This document shows positions 46,300-59,103 of a stretch of 64,000 nt of DNA, one piece after another. The position numbers and the translations under genes are program-made. The DNA lies in the NCBI RefSeq assembly GCF_000340215.1, contig NW_006921535.1:4953528-5017527 (forward strand), read 5' to 3'. Numbering within the stretch: the first letter of the stretch is position 1; every line of letters begins with the position of its first letter. The DNA is from Pseudocercospora fijiensis CIRAD86 (lineage: Eukaryota > Ascomycota > Dothideomycetes > Mycosphaerellales > Mycosphaerellaceae). Under the pieces are notes generated by a model. That model was given only the letters and a program-made list of their open reading frames with translations, searched no databases and was not told the origin of the DNA.

Positions 46300-49200
46300 G
46301 TACAGAATCGTATCTCTCTAGTAATAACTGCGTCGGTTTTATACTTGCTTATTACGACGGTTACGAAGGGCGTCGCGTAAGCTAGTCGGTATAGTCTAAA
46401 CCGCCTTTAGCTATGGCTAAGGCGCGACGGTCTTTATAGTCTTATTATTAGATAGCGAGGTATTAACTGCGTCCGCTATAGCGGTAGCGCGGTCTAACTA
46501 ATCGATAGGGATATTAGGGAAGTCGGTACCTAGCAATAGTAGCGTATTAGTATCGCGTATAGCACCGTATAGCTTAAAGTAGTCGGCTATCTATACGTTA
46601 AGCTTCGCGATCTTATCTTTAGTAGTATTGCCTTATATGCCGCCGAGTAGCTTAAAAGCGTCCTCGTTAATTAGATATAGTATAGGGATTGCCTATTACG
46701 GCGCGACGCGCAAGAAATCGTAGTAGAGATAGGTTAGCGATAGCGTAAGGGACTCCTTTAAGACTATAGCGGAAAGACGATACTACTAGGCTATCTAGCG
46801 CTTAGTTGCTTCGCGGATCTGTGCCTTAGCTAGTATCTGCTAAAGCTAGTATACCTCGGTTGCTACTAACTCGGACTAGCGTATATAGTAGAGCGCTTAT
46901 AAGTTAAGCGTACGTATACTAATTGCCGTCGTATTATATTAGTACTATTTATACGCGCCTATAGTGTTTTCCTATAGGGCGGGTAGAGGTAGCAAGCGTA
47001 TCGGAAGCGATAGGAGCTTGTGCTATAGCTACGTAACCGTATTATTAGGCGGTAGTAGCTAAGCCGTAACTAGAGCCTTCGTAGGCGTAGAGAATAGGTT
47101 AGACGGTAGTAGTATCTTCGACGGTAGGCGAGGCGCTAAGAACGGGCTAGCGGTTAGCTTCTAGCGAGTATTTAACTTAGTCGATAGTAATACGCGCAAG
47201 GAATTTAGCTAGATCGCCTTAGTTAGCGGGGCAACGGCCGGAGGTTACGGCTTAGCCCGAGTCGCGAGCTCCGGAGGGATAATTTTACTAAAAAGATACG
47301 CGTTAGTAAGGTCGGTCTCGTCTAGCGAGTAGTCGGGTAACGGTACTAGGAATATACCTATAGGATCCTAAGTATAGTCGATATTATACTACTAGTAATT
47401 CTTATTCGTTACTATCTTATCGTACTTAAAAATAGTATTACCCTATATAATACGCTCCTAGATACCTAAAGGATCGAAGACCGGATTAGTAGAGGCCTTC
47501 TTCGGTAAATCGTAGAACTATAGCGTTAGCGCGGGCTCTAATCTATTAGGGATAGCGCCGTCCTTAAGTGTCTAAATATAGGCGATAAAGGTAGATAAGG
47601 CGTATACCGGATCGATCTAAGTTAGCTAGTAGACTAGGCTAAAGTCTACTAGGTATTAACGGTTAAGGAGTAGTAGAGGCATGCCTTTGCCCTTGTTAGC
47701 GGTATAGGTACCGTTCTAGTAGCGACCGCTACCTATAAGCTAAGTATACTATTCCGTACGCGACGCATTAGTAGCCTTCGTGTCTATAAGCGCCTTATTA
47801 GTGCAGAGGGCGGATATATAGCCCTCGCCGCGAAGCGTATAGGCGTTACGGACTATAATATACCGCTAGGTATAAGCGACGACGTCCTAGGTAATAGCTA
47901 GGCGACCTAGGTTGCGATAGTATAGGTAGGGCAGACTACTAGAGTTTAGGGAGGACTCGTACTACTTATAAAGCTATATAGCCGACTAGGCACTAAGCTC
48001 TATACCGATTAGTAGCAGCTAAACGGTATAGTCCTTAAGCTAGGAGTCTAGTAGAGGTAGGCGCACTATTAAGAGTCGTCCGGTAGCTACTATCTATAAG
48101 AATTAGACTTCGCCGTAGGTAGTTAGGTCGATCTTATAATGCTTTATCGCTCCGACGTATTTACTAATAGGTCGTTTGCCTGTCTTTTAGTATTCCTTAC
48201 CGTAATCGCGGTAGGAGACGTCCTTACCGTTCTCGCTACGCTTATATAGGACCGGGTAACCGCCTACTATAATGCTATCGCGATATTCTTCTAAGACGTA
48301 GCGGTCGAACTACTCTTGTACGAGGTTAACCGTCTATAGGAAGTATAGGACAGCGCGTACTATAAGACCGACTACTCTATTACGAATTAGAGACAGTACT
48401 AGCTAGAATCGTAGGTCGCCGGTATAAGTGCTTAAGCTAAGGAAATTCTTACGTAAGCGAATAATGTTTACTAGGAGTAGATATTGCAACTTCGTATAGT
48501 AGAAAGTAATAGTTAGTAGAAAGTTCGCATTAAGGTTAGCTAATTTAGGGAGCTCCTTTAATTCGCCCGCCGTCGTAAGTGCCGCGTACTCGCTAAAGCG
48601 TATCGCCTAGATCTCCTACTACGTATCGTAACCGTCCGAGTAGAGGTCGGTCCTAAAGATAGAGTATTTACGGGCGTAATCGTCGTTTACGATTTAGAAG
48701 GAGTATAGTTACGTAAAGAGTAGGTTTTTAAAATCGGTAACTAGCTTACCTATATACTAATACAATTCGCGTAGAATCTAGAAGCGCCGATCGCCCGCGG
48801 TAAGATATAGATAGTATAGGTAATACTAAAGCCTTACTAGATAGTATTCGACGATTCGCTTATATAGGCGTAGGCGAAAGAGATTAGGCAGTCGACCGTC
48901 TACGTCCTCGGCGTACGCGTTACGTACGAGTTTCGCGGCCTAGATAAAGCGTATATCTTAGGTCTTATTGCGCTCTATAGGATTAGCGGCGATTAGTATA
49001 TCGACTTTCTTATTATAGTCCTCGTATTCTACGTACTACCGGATTGCCGCTTATTCGGGTATCTCGTTAGTACGAAGAAGACGCTTATTAATTAAAGTCT
49101 ATTGCGCGCGCTACCCTCGGAGCCGCCGTCGCTCGAACCTAAGTTCTTTAGAGGAAGGGTCTAGGTATTCTTTATATACCGACTCGATCGGAGTAGTAAG

Positions 49201-51200
49201 TAGCTTAGAGGGAGCTAGCGCGGGCGCTTATAGTAAGCTGTTACTCGGCGCCTACGTCGGGGAGGCTAGTACCTATAATAGCGGTAAATTAGGAAGGGTA
49301 CGCGCTAGCGAAAATAGTAATTTTAGCGAAGCCGGTCGATTTGTAGATATTATTAAAGGTAGTGCCGATTCTAAAGCCGAAGGCGTATAAAGAGGCTACG
49401 CGCTAACGGGATTAGTTAGGCCGCTTTCTATACCGTTAACCGGGCTACTAGACGCGTAGGCTACAGCGTTACGGTAGAGGGCAAAGAAGCTAGGTACGGC
49501 GTCCTATAGCTTCTCGGCCTCCGGAATCCTAACCTCTAACGCTTTGCCCTTCTAAACAAACTCCTATTTACCTAAATAGTACGGCGGAGGGTCGCCGTTA
49601 TTAATAAAATAGTCGGCTATAGCCTTATAGAGTACTCGACCTATCTATCGGCCCTCGCCTAGTAATACCTTCGCTAATTCCGTTAACTATTTCTTCTTCG
49701 TAGTAAGCGCTATAACCGCCTACACAAACGACTTCCTATCGAAAACGTAGTCTAGATTTACTACCGCGATAACCGCTAGTACGTAATATTTTAGAAATAA
49801 AAACCGTCTAATATCGGAGAGCGGACAGTCTAGATTCGGAAGCACTATCGATAGGTTAGCGATAGTCTAACGCTACGCTATACTAAACTTACTACCTAGC
49901 GTTCCCTACGATTGCGGCCGAGCTATTATATCGAGCGATTCTAAATCGGACTCGTCTGCCTTATTAGCCGGAGGTAACGGTACTAAGCTTGCTATTAGCG
50001 TTTCGTTAATGCGACTACGACCTAGGAATAACAGTACATATCGTTATAATAGTTGTCGGCCGGCGTCCGTTAATACGTAGTATAGCTCTATATCGGATCC
50101 GTCCTCGGTAAATATTAGGAAAGGCCGTATATACCTATCCTCGGCGGTATAGCTTAATACCGTCTAAACCTCGCTAGTACTTAAGCTACCGTCGGTAGAA
50201 ATAAGCTATAGCGCTCTACGAAAGATCTATCGGATATTGCCTTCTACTATAGCGAGGATTATAAAGCCTTCTAGCGTCTACGTTAGGTTAGTATTATATT
50301 CCTCTAGCCGCGGTTATTGCGGGTCGAGCGCGGCGTTATCTATCTCTCTACGATGCTCGCCGATCTAATCCGCTATCGTATCTTCTTCGCCTACCGAATC
50401 CTTTATCGAGTTCTTTATATCCTCTAGCTTAGGCGTAGCTATACGTGTCTCGACCGTAGCGCTAGGCGCTATATCCTTTCCGTTCGTTATATTCTTAAGC
50501 TTAGCCGCGAGCGTACGATTCTCGACCGTTTCGTCTAATACTATATCTTCCTTATCTATTATATTCTCTAGCTCCGGCGCGGCCGTACGACTCTCGACTA
50601 TAGTATCTAATACTATATCCGCCTTGTCTATTAGGTTATCTAGCTTAGGCGCGGCCGTATAATTCTCGACCGTAGTATCTAATACTATATCCTTATTGCT
50701 TACCTTACTCTCTAGCTTAGGCGTAGGCGTTAAGCCGGTAACAAACAAGGACTGTCCGGCCGATCCTAGACCGTCTAATAGTAGCGGTTCCCCGTAAGGA
50801 GCGTTAATCTTACTATTCCCTATCGTGGTATCCTAAGGGTCTCGATCCTCGCTTCTACAATATTCCTTAGCTATCGCTCCTTAGAGGAGGTCGAACGTGT
50901 CGGCCTTATAGTATAGGCGAGACGCGCGTTATAAATCCGCCTCGAATAATATAACGTTTAGGCGCTTATATCGCGATCGGTACTATAGAAATTTTTGCTA
51001 AAAAGCTGCTACTTTACGTTCCCTATAGTAGACGCGGTTCTCGCGCTCGAGGGCCGTTTCTATTCGTCGTTAGTAATTAATAGAAAGCTCTCTTATCGTA
51101 GGATACCGGAAAGATCGATACTAAATAAGAAATAGCCCGCGTCTACGTATAACGGTTGCCTAAGTAACGTAGTTACGATAACGATATAAGGGTACGCCTA
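46300..51200 (-). pseudogene. Unidentified accessory reading frame of the inner retrotransposon
   Basis: Downstream of the chromodomain, one minus-strand reading frame stays protein-like for about 4.9 kb (about 1,600 codons), interrupted only by TAG/TAA codons that fit RIP changes of Trp and Gln. From N to C: a charged, Arg/Lys-rich region with probable coiled character (YQRRIETALERENRVYYRER with stops read as Gln), a 24-residue repeat array (50431-50718), a Pro/Ser-rich linker, and a long globular-looking part rich in Tyr, Leu and probable Trp (KELPKLANLNANFLLTITFY; DYGKEYWKTGKRPISKYVG), ending near 46300 (IADAVNTSLSNNKTIKTV). I see no RT, integrase, protease, signal peptide or clear envelope-like membrane anchor, and I recognise no family. 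Boundaries are approximate because ATG codons have been destroyed. Confidence 0.6.
50431..50718 (-). repeat. Four tandem 24-residue (72-bp) repeats in the accessory frame
   Basis: Units follow the pattern K-L-x-N-x-I-D-K-x-D-I-V-L-D-T-x-V-E-N-R-T-A-A-P, four in a row, followed by a truncated fifth (KLEDIKNS). They lie in a stop-free minus-strand frame at 50365-50748, the longest undamaged stretch in the block. The repeats have diverged from one another at both DNA and protein level. Confidence 0.85.
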
Positions 51201-51379
51201 GGCGGATTACGACTCCGAAGGAGGAGTCGCGCTACGGAGTCGTATCGATTTACGACGAACTGCGAAGGATTGCCCGGCCTCGCCTTTAGGCTTTATCGGC
51301 GGAGCTAGTAACCTCTAAAAAAGGCTAGCGAGCTCTCGTCCGCTTTACTACCCTATAGAGGGTACGGGATAGCGGTACC

Positions 51380-54300
51380 TCCTCTAAAGGGTATACGTTA
51401 TCGTAGATTTTACGTAGATCGTCTGCGCTTATTAAGTCGTCGATATTATACTATATATTATAGGCGCTCCTATAGCCCTTCTACTTTACTAGGTATTAGA
51501 GAATAGGCTAGCCTCTTCGGACGACAGTCCGTCGCCCGAGAAAGCGCTCGATTTTATAAGAATCGCCCTCGTTACTAGGACCTAGACTATCCTTAGCTAC
51601 GATAGGCAGGGGCTCGTAATTAACAGTTCTCTTAAAAGGATCTAGGTCTTTAGGAGCTTTTTCTAACTACGAAACCGATATTACCGGATAGATACGTATT
51701 AATAGTAGCAACTCGAGATAGTAGGCTAGTCGTCCGATCTTCTTAAGAACCGTAAAAGGCCCTTTAAAACGGTAGCTAAACTTGTACGACTAACCTAGCA
51801 CTTCGTAACTATAGTATAGGCGAAGTATAATACGGTTATCTAGCTTAAGGAATAGGGGCTTATACTTGCTATTATACCGTTCTTTTATTTTTATATTCGC
51901 CTAAGTAATCGCGTCCTAGACTTCCTTCTAGATACGACTACGCGCTACCGCCCTATTATACGGATAGTCGTATAGTATATCGAGCGAGTCGAGATTCGTC
52001 CTTACGCCTATAGTAACCTCGTTCGGCGACTAACTAGTAGTCGTATTGCGGGAGTTATTAAGCGTAGCTTATAGCTATAGATAAACGTCGTCTAATCCTC
52101 GCTAGGATAATCCGCTAACTAGTAACGAATTGCTATCTCGACTGTTTAGTTAGTTCGCTTAGATTAACCGTCGGTCTAAGGGTAGTAGGCCGTAGACGTA
52201 GCTAGCTTCGTATATAGGCGCGAAAAAACGCCCTTAAAGAAGTCGCTTAGCTAGTAAGGATTACGATTAGCGATAAGTACTGCCGGTATACTTATATCTA
52301 TTAAATAAAGCCTATCGATTAGGGCGATACCCTAGTCGTAGGCCTTCTAGTCCTCTTTGCCTAGGACGACTACTACCCGCTTAGACGTCTTATAAGTAAT
52401 CGTATATAGTGTATTAAATCTATCGGTTGTAACTAGTAAGGCGGTTACGAGATCTATCGTTATAGTATAGTATAGGCCCTTTGTATCCTAAATCGGGTAA
52501 AGTTCGCTGTAAGGAGCGTATTAGAGGGTACGTAAAAGGAGATACTAGTAATAATAATCTAAATAAAGGCGAAGATAGCGAGCGAGTCGGTATATAAAGA
52601 AGGAAGCTTAAATGCGGTCGAAGACGCGCTAAAAGCCTTAGTAGCAATAGTTATCGTAAGCCTACTCGAAAATCTCGCCTATTAAGGCCCGAGGGATATA
52701 GAGTCGCTCGCGCCCTAAAGATTAGTTATAGAAATATAAGAGGCCGTCCCTCTCGAAGAATCTAATACCTAGCGGACTATTAAACTTATTACCTACGAAT
52801 AGGTCCGGATTTTTGCTACCCTTATACCGAACTAACGTCTTCGTTACCGAAGGCATATTAGCTTTCTCCGAATAGAGACGCTCTAGAGTATTCTACGCCT
52901 ATACTTATCGAACTAGTCGCAATACCCTAGACTAATGTTCGTCGTTATCGTACGCTCGGTTTAAGCGTCGTCGGAAATCCGGATCTAGTTCTACTAACAT
53001 CGTATAAAAGTAGGCTACTTCCTCTAGATCGGCCGAAGAGGGTATAACGTCGGTATAGTAGGAGAGCAGGTCTAAGTTCTCCTCGTCCGGCGTTAACTTA
53101 GGCGACTCCGTATTCCCTAGAAGTCGACTAAGGGCGTCTAGAACTAGGTATATCCGCCCTAGACAGTAAACTATATTAACTCGATATTAGGAAAGGAATA
53201 TCGATGCCTTTACTAATTTTAGGTTCTGCTTACCTATATCGGTAGTCGTAGTTATCGATACCGAGTTAGTAAGACCGACCGCGGTATAGTAGTCTATAAA
53301 GATAGTCGTCGGCCTCGATAAAGCATATATTAAATAGCCTACCTTCTTTACTATCTATACGATTCCCGAGTATTCGAGCTCTATTAGCTAATATCGTATC
53401 TCTGCCTAAGTTAGGCCTTAGCTTAAGAATAGAATAGGCTAAACCTTGTAGTAAGGAAACAACTATGCCTTTTCCTCCGATAGAATCGGGTCTAGATCCC
53501 TATCGATATAGTAGAGCACCGCGCTATAGCTAAACTCTTTTAAGGAATCTATATTAGCGTATAAGCGACAGTTAGGGTCGAAATAGTATAGGAAGGAGGG
53601 CTCGTAGAACATCGATTGTAATAAGCGAAACGCTTTTACTAGCTCGTCGCGGTGCCGATCGTTCTTACCTAGCGTCGTAACAGCGACGTACCGGCGACGA
53701 CTATTGCCGGTAACTAGCGCCCCTTTTAATAAGCGTATCTTCTCCGCCTATAGAGGCGCCGCTATCTACGCGTAGTATAGGATATATTGCCGCAACTAAT
53801 TAGTTAGACCGAGATAATGCTCTAGTTTCTATACGCTTTCCGGGAACTAGAGCGAGGTAATCGCTACGATTTTCTCCTTACTCGTAGCTAAGCCGAGGCC
53901 GCTAACGTGCTAACCTAAAAGGGTCGCGGAGGGGAAGCCTAAGAAAGTCTTCTTTAGACTAATACTAATCCTTACGGCGTCTAATCTCTAGAAGACCGCT
54001 TCTAGATAATCGAGATACTTAGGCAACGTTTACGAAAACACTACGATATCGTCGATATAAGCTCGCGCAAAGCTGCGATAGTCGCGAAGGATCTAATCTA
54101 GCTTCTGCTATACGAATTAGACACTATTCGAATATCCTATAATAGCGACCTTATACTATTCCTAGCCGCGATAAGTATTAATCGTTAATTTATAACAATC
54201 CTTCGGTTTTACGCCCTATTAGTAGAAGAAGGTTAGATAGTCTATAGTGCTAATATACTAGCACCCTACTAATTATATAAAAAGATCCGCCTAGAGCGGT

Positions 54301-57300
54301 ATCTAATAGCTGTCGGAGATCGTTACCTTATTTAAGGCGTAGATATCGACTACCGCTTACGGCTTATTAATTATACTATCTTTACTATTAGCAACGCGCT
54401 TCTATACGACAAACACTAGAAAGCCGAAGGGCGTAGGCTCGGTTATATACTATATCTTCCCCTAGCGGTATAGGTCGTCGTATATCTTATCTACTACTTT
54501 ACGATCCCTTTTGCCTAGATTAATTATATAGAGGGGCGGTAACAGATCTAGGTAATTTAGTATAGTTAGGATAGGTATATAATCGTACTCGGGAATATTA
54601 ACGACCGTTTAGCGATTAGTAAAAAGCTCCGGGTACCGCTCGACTGCTATAGCAATTTAGTCTGCCTAGTTATCGTTACTATAGATCGTTACGCCTATAG
54701 TATACTAGTATTCCCGCTACGCATTTAGTATATCCCGCGTAGCCGTAAAAGCGTTAGGACTTAATCCCGCTAGTCTATAGTCGGCTACGTCGATATAGTA
54801 GGCCCTAGCGATAGTCCTATTACTTAACGAACTAAGTAGCTATCCGGCTCGAATCGTTACTAGAGTCGTCGTATTATTACAAATATATATATAAGAAAAA
54901 TTAGCGTCTACGACCTAATTATACGCCGTTACTAATAGCGGAGCTTGTAACGACAATCCCTATATATTGCTAGCTAGCTAGACTAAGAAACTAGCGTTAA
55001 GAATAAAATCCCGGCCCTTAGGGAGGTTACCGCCGTACTTAACTAGCGCGAGGGCGACCGTACGCGGCGCTAATATTACGTCCTCTACTAGCCTTATAGG
55101 GCGCTAAACCGACTTCCCTTTCTTGCGCTTAACGGCAACTTTAAAGTAGGCGTTGTCCTAACTAGCTATAGTAACTGTCTACGCGGGAATATCGATCTTT
55201 ATTCCCTCTAGGGTAATCGTATCTATACCGACTAGGATCTTCGCCTTTAGTTTAGGAACTAGGTAAACCTTACGAGTTATCCGTACTAGGGAGACTATAC
55301 TGTCCGTCTTCGCTACCGGGACAAATATATCTAAGACGACATATTCCCCGGAGCGATACGTGCCGGTAATACCGCCGATTTCGATCGGTTTACGTAGCTT
55401 ACGTATTTCTACGTCCGGGCGATAGCTTAAAATAAAGTCCTTTTCCGCAATAGTAAGCGTATAGCTAGTATCTAGGTAGACCTATACGGATATACCGACT
55501 AGTAATAATCGAAGAGAGAAAGTTATATACTACTAATTACGGAATACGTAACCCTACTAGGCTAACGGAGGCGCCTTCGACTAAATTACTTCCGGATTTG
55601 CTAATACACGTTCGATAATAGTAGAAGGCGTCGTTACTTTTATATACTCTCTACGAACATACTAGTATAGAAGGTTGCCCGACCTAAATCGCCGCCTATA
55701 GATCTTATAAGCGTGCTTCGTAGAGGCAAATAGTTAGATCGCCGCTAGTAGGGACGCTTTAGCCTATAGCACCGAGTTTAACACTAATAGTAAGCGGTCG
55801 CCTACGCCCGCAAAGTAAGCTCCTAAGCCCGGATCGGAGTCGTATAGGTCGGTAAAGTAGTCGGCGTCTTCTCCGGCGTTACCGAAATAGCTATAATTAT
55901 CTACGTCGGTTCTCCTATTATCCTTCTAACTATCCTCCTAATAGCTGTCGTTAGCTTAGTTAGCATTATTTACGGTATCGCCTGCTTTCTTACTATTATC
56001 GGCAAAGTTAGCCTACTTACGAGCTCGATCGTTACGCTTTCTATTCTATCGATTAAATAGGCGCGAATTAACTCGCTTTAGGTCTTTCGGGAGGAAGGTA
56101 GGGCTACTACCCTTCGATAGTCCTTTACTATTTACTACCGGCGGTAGGCGATTCTACTAAGGGGCGTTAGGTAGGCGATTCTGCTAATAGGCATTAGTAA
56201 GGCGTAGTAGGTTCGGTCGGTCGATATCGCGGTTCTAGTAGTTAGAGGATACTCTTACTAGAGCGAAGCTCGTAGGGATATAAGAGGCGTTCCCTTCGTA
56301 TCGGTTCTACTAGGTAGCCTTACTAGCGCGGCTATTGTTCCTAGTCGTAGCGTCTTAGCGACGATTAGACGAGGACGAAAGTATATACTCCTAGATTAAT
56401 ACCTGCTTCTTATAGTATATAACCTACTTATCGACCTTTATACGACAATTTAGCTCGTCTATATTTAATTAGAGGCGCGGGTCTATTCGACGATAAGCTT
56501 CTAAGAGCCGGTTCGATTTCTATATACTAGTATCCTTAGCGAGTCGCACCGTCTTAATAATAAAGTCCGTTACTAAACGCTCTAAGGCGATATCCTACCG
56601 GTCGTAGCGTTACTTATCGAGGAGATCTATCGCCTTTATCGGAGGGACCTTCTATTTCTTACTAAGACAACGTTCCTAGCGCTTTAGACCGTATCCGCCG
56701 CGGAGCTTTACTCGGTTACGGCTAGAAAGGTAACTATAATACTAACTAAGCGCTACCCCTTAAAAGCAAAGAGAGAGGTTAAAACGAACTATCTCTCGCC
56801 CTACGATATAAGTATAATCCTTAGCCGCTTCGATAAAAGTATAGACTAAACGGTATATTATCTTGTTTCTGACTAAGGCGTAGTCTCCCTCGCTATAATC
56901 TGTAACGCTAAGTAGAGGATTAAAGAACCCGAGATACGCTAGATCGAACTGTAGCTACTAAAGGCGGGCGTAGTACCCCTAGATATAACTCGCTTTAGAA
57001 ACTAGCGATTCCGCGACGTAGTCTAGATAATACTAATAGTATCTACGACGGCGAGCGTGTCTATAATAACTAGTATCTAAGGAGCTATCGTTATCCGACG
57101 AGGATTAATCGGAGTCGTCCGAATCCTCGCTATCCGACGAGGATCTATTCTTACTCGGATTACCCCGATACCGACGGTATTTCTAGCGTTACTTCTTACC
57201 TTCCTATAGTAGACTCTAAAGGTCTAATAGCGGAAAGGGCAAAGACTAATCCTACGCCGGCTCGCGAGAGAGATCGCTTAGATCGAAGTTACTAGCTAGC

Positions 57301-58850
57301 GGTAGTAGTAGATAGACCGACGAATTGCTAGGAGGGTTACTAGTAGGGTTACTAGGAGGATTACTAGGCGGATTGCTAGGCGGATCGCCTAGCGTAAAGC
57401 CGCCCTAACGCAAGCGGCTATACCTACGGGCATTTATATATACGTCTGCCCTCTACTAGTAATTATATTAACCTAGGTTTAGCTAGGGCGGACTTAGCTT
57501 ACGCGTAGCCGATAGCGGTAAAATCGCCTATTCTATTAGAAAGTCTAATACGACTTCGTTAAGATAGACTCCTCTCTATCTAGCTAATTCGCGAAGATAA
57601 TTACGACGCTAATAGTTTTATTATATAGCGATATTCGCCCTATCGATCTCCTTAGTTGTCTATAAGGTATCTACTAGAGTACGATATTAGAAACGACTAC
57701 GCGGCTCGTTAGCCTACGGGTCGGCGAGGCCGTCGTTTATTAGAGGCAATTAGCCGCGACTAATGTCCTAGAACGGCGACGTCGATAGATTAGAAGGCCC
57801 GGTTAATAGTTCCGTAGAGGAAGTCTTAGGTAGAGGCCCCCTTAGCTTCTAAGGATTCTCGTCCGCTAGGTATCGTAGCTTAAGTAGCCTCTATAAGAAA
57901 ACCGATTTAAGCGAGCTATTAGGCGAACCGGGACGCTATTCCGGCGGCACGGTTGTTTCTACCGTAGTAATAGGCGAAACTATAGGCCGCGGTAGAACTT
58001 AAGCCGGTCGGGCCGGTAGGCGCTACTCTACTATAGGTAGTAGATAGATATCTAGGTAGAATTAACGGTAGTAGCGTAAATCGCGCACCGTTAGGAGCGC
58101 GGCTTTAAGCTCCTTAACCGATTTAGTTAGAATTCCTTTATCTACTACCTACTGCCCTAGGAAGTTATAACCGTTAAGGGCGTTTAGGTAGAGTTCCTCG
58201 ATTTTAGCCTATAGAGGCGGCGGATTTCCTACGAGCGGGTAATAGTATAGAACGTATAAGGTAAGCAAGTCGATTCGGCCGTACTTTGCCCTAAGCTAGG
58301 TCGCGAAGTTCTCGCTATAATCGACGTAGTTCTAAATATAGGAATAGATACGTAGGATATAGGGCTCTATATCTAGCAATCCGAGATTGTAGTACTAGGG
58401 CAGTAGTTAAACCGCTAGCTTAGCTGATTTCGAGGCTTCTACCGGAGTTAGAAGCGAGTCCGAAGGAGCTACGGCAAGCAGGTAAACTATTAGTAAGAGG
58501 GTAGAGGCGAGATAGTCTCTAGATAGAGGACAATAACGGAGAACCGACTAAAGGCGGAGGAGCGTAGCTTATCGGAGCAGGTCCTCCTAGGGAAAGCGGC
58601 TACCCCTAGACCTAGGTATAGTAGGCAATTACTACTAAAGGTAGAAACTACTACTACTATCTCCTCGGGGTACTAATAGGATCGCCGATAAGGCGCTCGC
58701 GCGTCGGTAGGGTATAGTGCGGAAGGGTAGTAAATCGAATAGGTACCGTCGTAACGGGTAGGAGTTAAATCGTAGTAATCGGCGGAAGATTAGTAGGACC
58801 TATAGCTAATCGCGTCGATTCTCGTCGTAGCCGTAATAACTAGGGTCGAT
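51380..58850 (-). pseudogene. Inner element gag-pol with C-terminal chromodomain, RIP-inactivated
   Basis: Read leftward. Gag region about 58850-56100, with a Ser-Asn-Pro-Pro repeat near 57375 and a capsid-like segment near 56900-56700 (YTFIEAAKDYTYIVGREIV). A zinc-finger-like motif lies near 55650-55740 (YRRRFRSGNLLYQYVRREY, ligand positions probably RIP-altered). Protease about 55530-54900 with YLDTSYTLTIAEKDFI. RT about 54600-53800 with the catalytic YIDD at 54048-54059 in ARAYIDDIVVFS. RNase H about 53650-53150. Integrase core about 52470-52100, ending YYPQTDGQSERTNQTVE once a RIP stop is read as Gln; the second catalytic Asp appears as Asn. A chromodomain at about 51497-51400 (YLVK, KGYRSAYNI, YNIDDLI). 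Many TAG stops. Confidence 0.9.
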
Positions 58851-58911
58851 TCGGGTAGAGGACTAGTAGTTAGTATAGAAGCTAACTAAGTGTTAAGCGA
58901 AGCTACTAAGT

Positions 58912-59098
58912 TACTAGGTATACGGTTATAGTACGAAGGTATCGTAACAGTTATATAGTACAAAAGTTAATAATTCTCTAAGGTGCCGCGAGGCAAGCTA
59001 TCTATATAATAGTCCTACTATTAGTAGCAATAGCGACCGCAGCGGTTAATAGTAACCGCTGCCTGCTATCGTATATACAATAGTGTTATATCGTAACA
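58912..59098 (-). repeat. Right LTR (5' LTR) of the inner retrotransposon
   Basis: 187 bp, direct repeat of 45960-46146. Its plus-strand start reads TACTAGG where the other copy has TGCTAGG, a G-to-A change at the LTR terminus. Confidence 0.92.
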
Positions 59099-59103
59099 AA
59101 TAT
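59099..59103. repeat. Target-site duplication AATAT, right copy (inner retrotransposon)
   Basis: AATAT directly after the right LTR, matching 45955-45959. The outer element's coding sequence resumes from here. Confidence 0.9.

Larger units (their letters stand above)
45960..59098 (-). mobile_element. Inner 13.1-kb Ty3/Gypsy retrotransposon with an extra large reading frame
   Basis: Bounded by 187-bp direct LTRs (45960-46146 and 58912-59098) and AATAT duplications; inserted into the outer element between RNase H and integrase. Orientation is minus: a polypurine tract (AGAGGGGGAGGC on the minus strand) abuts the left LTR, which is therefore the 3' LTR, and all coding sequence reads leftward. 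Minus-strand order: gag, zinc-finger-like motif, protease, RT, RNase H, integrase and chromodomain down to about 51.4 kb, then a further coding region of about 4.9 kb before the 3' LTR. Typical members are 6-8 kb, so the extra region accounts for the size. Stops from RIP are present throughout; not active. Confidence 0.92.
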
